DNA from: Hanleya hanleyi
Lineage: Eukaryota; Mollusca; Polyplacophora; Lepidopleurida; Hanleyidae
DNA: 64,000 nucleotides
Assembly (NCBI GenBank): GCA_036873755.1
Contig: JAVTVY010020454.1
Span: forward strand, 18,545-82,544
Reading direction: 5' to 3'
Part shown: one piece after another, positions 58,775 to 64,000 of the stretch
Layout: each line of letters opens with the position of its first letter
Position numbering within the stretch: position 1 is the stretch's first letter
Translations under genes and position numbers: made by a program
The notes under the pieces: generated by a model
What the model saw: the letters and a program-made list of their open reading frames with translations, nothing else
What the model was told of the DNA's origin: nothing
The model's database searches: none

Positions 58775-59677
58775 TAGTTGAACAAGCTGAACCCTATTGA
58801 CATTTAATTTTGTGATATTGATTATGTAGGGTTCAGCCGTTGAACCAAAATTTCCTATCACAAAATTTTCACCTCCTGACCTGGGAAACAGCGGGTGGAT
58901 TTGCCCTCGTAAAAAAAGCAATAATACCTACCGCTTTGTACTCGTTTGGATAGATTACATATTTGCCTACTTCCCTGGCCATTTATTTTCTCTGCCCAGC
59001 TCCTTTCATTTCCATAAACGGCAAAAGAAAAAAATATCATCGCGAACGATCTTCCAAACATGAAATCTACCGCCGTTTTAGAACACTCGCGTGACCCTGA
59101 TTCTCTCACGTGAGGTTATTCTAAATTCAGGATTGCAAGAGTCACAAAAACTGAATCCGTTCAGTCGACCCAGTCGCTTAGGGAGATGAAAAATCCCGTG
59201 AATTACATTTTTCAGTATGTGCCTTCTATTATTCGTGATACCGATAGTTAAAATTTTACATTTAAATGCAGACAATGTGACAGCCTAATGAATGAGCCGT
59301 TTCCGACCTTCCGGTCTACAATCCCGAATTTACAAATTAGTCTTGTGCCACCATAGTGACATTTCAAAATGGCGGTGGATTTCGTTTTTGGAAGATCGGC
59401 CGCGATGATTTTTTTTTCTTTTGCCGATTATGGAAATTAAAGGAGCTAGACAGAGAAAATAAATGACCAGGAAAGTAGGCAAATACGTATTCTACCCAAA
59501 CGAGTACAAAGCGGTAGGCATTATCCATTGTTATGAGCGCAAATCCACCCGCTGTTACCATAGTTACCCAGGTCGGGAGGCAAGAATTTTGCGATAGGAA
59601 ATTTCGGTTCAACGGCTGAACCCTACATAATCAATATCACAAAATTAAATGTCAGTAGGGTTCAGCTTGTTGAACTA
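58775..59677. mobile_element. Foldback element, TAGTTGAACAAGCTGAACCC ends
   Basis: TAGTTGAACAAGCTGAACCC, GACATTTAATTTTGTGATAT and GGGTTCAGCCGTTGAACC at the left are inverted at 59595-59677. The arms extend about 330 bp with a 250-bp spacer. The frames at 58858-59109 and 59364-59612 lie in the arms and are not genes. Confidence 0.85.
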
Positions 59678-60860
59678 CAGTGTTTGGGGGAGTTCCGAAT
59701 CAAGGGGAGTTGCGGATCACTTTCCGAATTAACGCCTGATATTTCTTGAAATAAAGCATCTGTTTAAATCATTTTTAGGTTTGTTGGAATTTCTGTTTCC
59801 GTGTCAAACAACCGACCTGCATTGTTTTTTTTCCGGTCAATTCGGCAACGTAATACTTCCGGTACTGCGCAATGACAAATTGACACCGAGTCGAAAAACA
59901 CGTGCGATTTTTGCCGTAGTGATTTTGCGCGAAATAAGGTGGGTTAAGACAGTAATTTCAGTATTTATTTAAGGGATAGAATCCTGCTAATGGTCAAACA
60001 AACTATCTAGTGATTTGCGATAAATGTTAACTGACCAGCATTGTAATATAATGGGGCTGTAGAGATGTCAATTCCGAATCAACGATATACGCGCCGTTCA
60101 TAACTTGAAATCGGTGAGTAAGTGACCGTCTCACAACTAATACAACAGGTGCAACCGACTTTAAGGATGATTGGTCAATCCATGGCATTGTCAAAACAAT
60201 TTTCAATAAGAGCTGAATCAATGACAAAAGCAAATAAGAACTGACCATGGACAATCCGAATATGGTATCGAAGTACTTATTTCACTGCATTTGATAGGGC
60301 ACTCCATGGACTTACATGTAATAATCTTGTTAACTTCAGTATATTCACAATAATAAATACTTAAAAAATCCGAATTCTCACATGATTGTCAGACATCGTA
60401 TCCTAAAATGTTCTAGAAAATAATTAAATTGAGATTACAATGCAATTTTGTAGGCTCGCTCCAAGATAAATATACTTCAGAACATTTGCGACGCTAGATC
60501 TACGTGTCATTTGTGCCTGGACTGTAACAATTAAGAATTCGTCTCCAGGGCTTCACCGGCCTATGGGTGATTAGCAGATGACCCCTCAAGCCGATAGAAA
60601 TTCCATTCTCAGTGCCTGTAACGGCCGCTAGATGGCGTGATCCACAACTCACCAAAATGATTCGCAACTCCCCACGCTTGTGTACTGAAGCGGAGGCTAT
60701 TTTTTCATCGATTGACTAGTCCGATTGAAGAATTTTTTACATACAATTATAGACGACAGATTTTTCGAGAATATAAGACCAGCAGTCGCTCTCACCTCGT
60801 AAAAGAACGAACGCTAGCAGTCTGGATGTGAAAAGTGATTCGGAACTCCCCCAAACACTG
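59678..60860. mobile_element. TIR transposon remnant, CAGTGTTTGGGGGAGTTCCG ends
   Basis: CAGTGTTTGGGGGAGTTCCG with AATCA is exactly inverted at 60836-60860, and TA flanks both sides. 1183 bp without transposase. It joins the end of the foldback element directly, so the TA is shared. It carries a CTCF-like motif. Confidence 0.82.
60623..60640 (+). promoter_or_regulatory. CTCF-like motif inside TIR transposon
   Basis: GGCCGCTAGATGGCGTGA resembles the CTCF core in the forward direction, CCRSTAGATGGCGC. It lies inside the 59678-60860 transposon, so copies of that element could spread the site. Confidence 0.4.
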
Positions 60861-61005
60861 TACATGATCTGGTGCCTGTTTTTTTTGATAAAATTTGAAA
60901 ATTGGGCACCAGAATTTACTGATGTTGATTTGTTAATGCATTTCTTAGTGTTAATCTTATGGGAGCTGTACCCCAGTTATGGGCAGCCGGGAACAGCCAG
61001 CTGAG

Positions 61006-61089
61006 TAGTTAAACAAGCTGACCCTAATGACATTTAATTTTGTGATATTGACAACGTAAAATGTTGTTAGAGTTTAGCTTGTTGAACTA
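61006..61089. mobile_element. Deletion derivative of the 58775 foldback element
   Basis: TAGTTAAACAAGCTGACCCT, GACATTTAATTTTGTGATAT and TTTAGCTTGTTGAACTA are the outer ends of the foldback family, with the arms lost, in 84 bp. Confidence 0.75.
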
Positions 61090-61321
61090 ATGTAACGAGG
61101 TATAATTTGCAAAACTGTGGGGGGCAATTTGTTTTTTTTTAGGGGGAGGGGAGGTGTATTTGACATAGTAGAAGTTTCAAAATGAACATGCACAAATCCT
61201 GTCCAGATGATCTGCTAAATTTAACTGCTCCGTCTAACAGAAAAAAATGTTGTGCTCTCAGACAAAATTTGGTTCAAAATGAGGTAAACTCAGACGACTG
61301 ACAACCACTTTGCTGTTTTGT

Positions 61322-61600
61322 TCATTTACCTGAAGGACATGAGCCATCAAATATCTCCCACCAGCTACTGAGGACCTCTGACCGACAGCAAAACGTGATG
61401 CAGGCAGCTCAATGTTGTGTTGTTGTTGTTGTCTGGTTCAGACCAGGGGGTGTCCACTCGTCCTCGTGGTGTTGTGCTCGTCCAAACAACAGCAACAACC
61501 GCCCAAATACGATCTGAACGTTGACTTCAGTTTCACGATCTTGCATCAATCAGTCGTATTCATCCGCAGTGCTACCAAATTCGGGAAAGGAAAATAATTT
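61322..61600 (-). promoter_or_regulatory. Candidate PAQR3 promoter / untranslated first exon
   Basis: The block is relatively CpG-containing. On the minus strand it ends with a good donor, CCTTCAG then GTAAAT, at 61331. Joined to the PAQR3 exon at 52804, the TTCAG end plus T would give the conserved Ser codon, but an in-frame TGA lies four codons upstream and the conserved N-terminal residues are absent, so it cannot be the normal coding exon. It may be a 5' untranslated exon or chance. A CTCF-like site lies about 60 bp further upstream. Confidence 0.3.
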
Positions 61601-61654
61601 CCGACTCTCCCACTCACTTTGTGCTCCCGTAATACAATGTTGTCTGCTGCGATC

Positions 61655-61674
61655 GAAGCGCCGTCTAGTGGCAA
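61655..61674 (+). promoter_or_regulatory. CTCF-like motif
   Basis: The 20 bases GAAGCGCCGTCTAGTGGCAA agree with the reverse complement of the CTCF core (AGCGCCMYCTRGTGG) at nearly every core position. It lies next to the candidate PAQR3 promoter. CTCF is present in molluscs in general; binding here is inference. Confidence 0.45.
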
Positions 61675-62317
61675 CTTAGGCGAAACTAATAAGGGGAGAG
61701 AACTGCGGTTTGCAGCGCACCTTTGCGATTTTATCTATGAATTCAGTTGGCTAACACGAATTCACACACTTTTAATTAATACGACAAACAAGGCTAACAA
61801 TATAACGTTTAGAATGATTAATTAATTGTAATATGCCTTTCTGTTGAATAGAGTGATTTTATAAATAAAAAAAATTCTAATTACCGGTAATAAGTGGGAA
61901 GAATGGGTTAATATCAAATAAAAACTAAAATTGCCCACCTGGATCGATTTCATGGAATTGCTTTTGCAACAAATTCATCAGATAAGAAAATTTATTTGTC
62001 CTTTATTAAAACATTTTAGTCAGAAATGACGTTGAAACTGGGCACGCGGTACCAAATTGTGATGCTATCCAATAATGATTATCTCTTTAATAACAAAAAC
62101 ATCAAAATTGTTCAAATATCTTGCAGAATTTATTGAAGTTAGCAGTTTCTCCAAGATGCGAAAAATCTAACATGCGAGAGGCGACTTGCACCAAAAATGA
62201 ATTCTTCATAAAGCGCATAAATTTGAAGTCTCCCAGTGACACATTGTGACCAGTTCCTCTCCAACTGCAAAACAATAATACACTATTCAAGAGCTTGCTA
62301 CGTGCCTGAATCACCAT
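61675..62317. other. Nothing firmly recognised
   Basis: On the minus strand, 62268-62117 follows a good acceptor (TATTGTTTTGCAG) and encodes LGDFKFMRFMKNSFLVQVAS plus further open codons, but the family is unknown and no good donor is obvious. Confidence 0.3.
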
Positions 62318-63725
62318 CCAGTAACTTAGCAGTTACCTAGCTGTTACCATCCAGTAACTAAGCAGTTACCTAGCAGTCATCGTTGAGGAACTAAACAGTA
62401 CCTTGCAGTTACCATCAACGAACTAAACTGTTACTTAGCAGTCACCGGCTAGTAACTGTACAGTTACCATACAGTTACCGAGCAGTCACTAGCACATATT
62501 CCATGTCTGACCTACATTGCTTTATTCTCATAAAACCAGCCAGTAAATGAACAGTTACCTGGCAGTGAACAGAAAGTTACCACGCTGTTAAAGCGTCCCT
62601 ACCAGTCCGCAACCACATAGTAACTGAATGGCTGCCTGGGTGTAACCTGCAGGTAACTAGCTGGTAACTGAGATTTACTGCTTTAACATCATCAAGTAGT
62701 AACCAGTAAGTTACTGAACAGTAACCAGTCTGACACTGGCCAGTAACTGTGTAGTTATAACCTTTATGTTATCAGTCAGTTACTGACCGGTTACTGCATG
62801 TCAGACCTCAACAGTACTGCAAAGTCGAGACGACTCTAGTAACCTTCCAGTTACCTCCCAGTTACCATGCCATAGCTGGCTAGTAACTATCAATTAATGG
62901 TGGCCAGTAACTGGTCGGTAACTGCACGGGACTGCTCAGTCAGAACTAATGGTGACCAGCATGAACGATTGCTTCAGTAACATACTGGTTACTTGAAGGT
63001 TACTGGTAGGTTACTGCACAGTTCCAGTGCGTCCTGAACTGAACAGTACTGCCCAGTGGAGATTTGCCTGTGTACTTGGACTCGTTTTCCAGTATCAGTG
63101 TAATGGGACCGGGTGTCGCATAGTCGATAGTAGTATAATGTACGATTGTAAGACACTGGTAACTGGCTTCCTACTGGTTAGTTACATGCTAGAAACTGTT
63201 CAGTAACAATCTGGTAACTGACCTGTTACTGGTCGGTTGCGGAGTGGTAACAGTCCATTGCATGAAACTGCTTGGGCTGGTAACTGGTCAGTTACTGGAT
63301 GGTAACCAGCAGGTAGCTGATAGGTAGAAGGCTAGTAACTAGCAGGTAATTGTACAATGGAAGACTAGTAACTGTACAGTGACTTGGGGAAATGATAACG
63401 TGCTAGTAACCAGGTGGTAACCATCTGGTATGTGAAAAGTTACAGACTGTTGACTGGGCAGTAACCATTATGTCAAAAACCGCTGGTAACCTTTCAGTAA
63501 CTGGGTGATACCTGCATGGTAACCACGTGGTAACTGAATTACATTTAAGTTCACAGAATATGTGCACTTCAGTAACTGCTCAGTAACTGAGCAGTAGTGG
63601 CCAGTGACTGGCAGGTTACTGTTCAGTTGAAAACTGAACAGTACTGTAAGGGGACCTTTCCTGCCAGTTACCTTCATGTTCTAAATGAACAGTAACCTGC
63701 CAGTTTCTGGCTAGTAACCAGTCTC
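62318..63725. repeat. Degenerate repeat with 11-bp period, GTWAC motif
   Basis: AGTTAC, AGTAAC, GGTAAC or close variants recur every 11 bp: 62320, 62331, 62342, 62353, 62364, 62375; again 62429, 62440, 62451, 62462, 62473, 62484; 62976, 62987, 62998, 63009, 63020; 63405, 63416, 63427, 63438, 63449, 63460. The remaining bases of each unit vary greatly. No reading frame runs through it. Confidence 0.88.
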
Positions 63726-64000
63726 TCACGGATTGCCTGTGTAGAGAGCACCTGGTACGCGCTCGTCTACGTTGATATTTGTTTAATAAATGACCTTTAT
63801 TTGTTGAGTCATTTATTCAGTGGTTGCGACGCTTATTTTTCTATCAGTCACTCACTCTTTGACTGTTGAGCTCATTTCAGGCCCCACACCTTCACTGGTT
63901 GATGGACAGTTAAATTATGACACTACGCATGAGCAGTCCAGAATTTTCAACCAATCAGAATTGAAAAGAGAGCGCTGCCAACCATTTGTCTCGTTTATTC
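63726..64000. other. Right edge, unique-looking sequence
   Basis: More CG-containing than the introns, with a CCAAT box at 63951. No open frame of note. Confidence 0.3.
63951..63958 (+). promoter_or_regulatory. CCAAT box at right edge
   Basis: AACCAATCAGAA is a full NF-Y type CCAAT box in the last 60 bases of the window. It may mark a promoter beyond the edge, conceivably that of PAQR3, but a single box is weak evidence. Confidence 0.2.

Noticed and set aside
58858..59612. Two minus-strand open frames of about 82 codons
   Set aside because: They lie in opposite arms of a foldback element and are not homologous to any recognised protein.

Overview
Eukaryotic genomic DNA, most likely from a marine mollusc and possibly a gastropod. 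The organism is inferred from intron-rich genes, the GTGACCTTGACC-type satellite repeats common in molluscs, SINEs ending in CACTCACTC tails, and very dense small DNA transposons. There is no operon structure and no bacterial or viral gene. Only two protein-coding genes could be supported, and both are cut by the window or lack their 5' parts.

Gene 1 (plus strand, 3870-30584) is the C-terminal, non-kinase half of a BMP2K/AAK1 (NAK family, adaptor-associated) kinase. Seven exons were placed from splice sites and reading phase. They total 3306 nt, exactly 1102 codons including the stop. The kinase domain must lie left of the window, so 1-3869 is intron. Gene 2 (minus strand, 52804 down to 39403) is a PAQR3-type progestin/adipoQ receptor. 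Five exons encode all the conserved core from the first membrane helix to the stop; the N-terminal coding exon was not found. The genes face each other tail to tail across 8.8 kb, the arrangement I recall for BMP2K and PAQR3 on human 4q21, so this looks like ancient conserved microsynteny.

Most of the rest is repeats. 134-2132 is a large inverted-repeat element whose arms are 21-bp tandem repeats, nested around a Helentron/HINE-like element. 2366-3060 is an 18-bp satellite folding into a long palindrome. 6422-6651 is a SINE headed by 5S rRNA sequence. Elements with CAGGG ends (hAT-like) occur at 13067, 17431, 20875, 30643, 36485, 38941 and 42290; two of them sit a few tens of bases after the two stop codons. 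39630-40565 is a non-LTR retrotransposon 3' fragment with RNase H. 51180-52615 and 53377-57025 hold further HINE-like elements, the second as an inverted pair with a 728-bp palindrome inserted. 58775-61089 is a cluster of foldback and TIR elements. 62318-63725 is a degenerate repeat with a striking 11-bp period.

Possible regulatory DNA lies around 61.3-61.7 kb (candidate untranslated first exon of PAQR3, with a CTCF-like site), at 60.62 kb, in a small transposon near 26.0-26.1 kb (CRE and CTCF-like motifs), and at the extreme right edge (CCAAT box). All calls come from reading the sequence by eye; no similarity search was possible.
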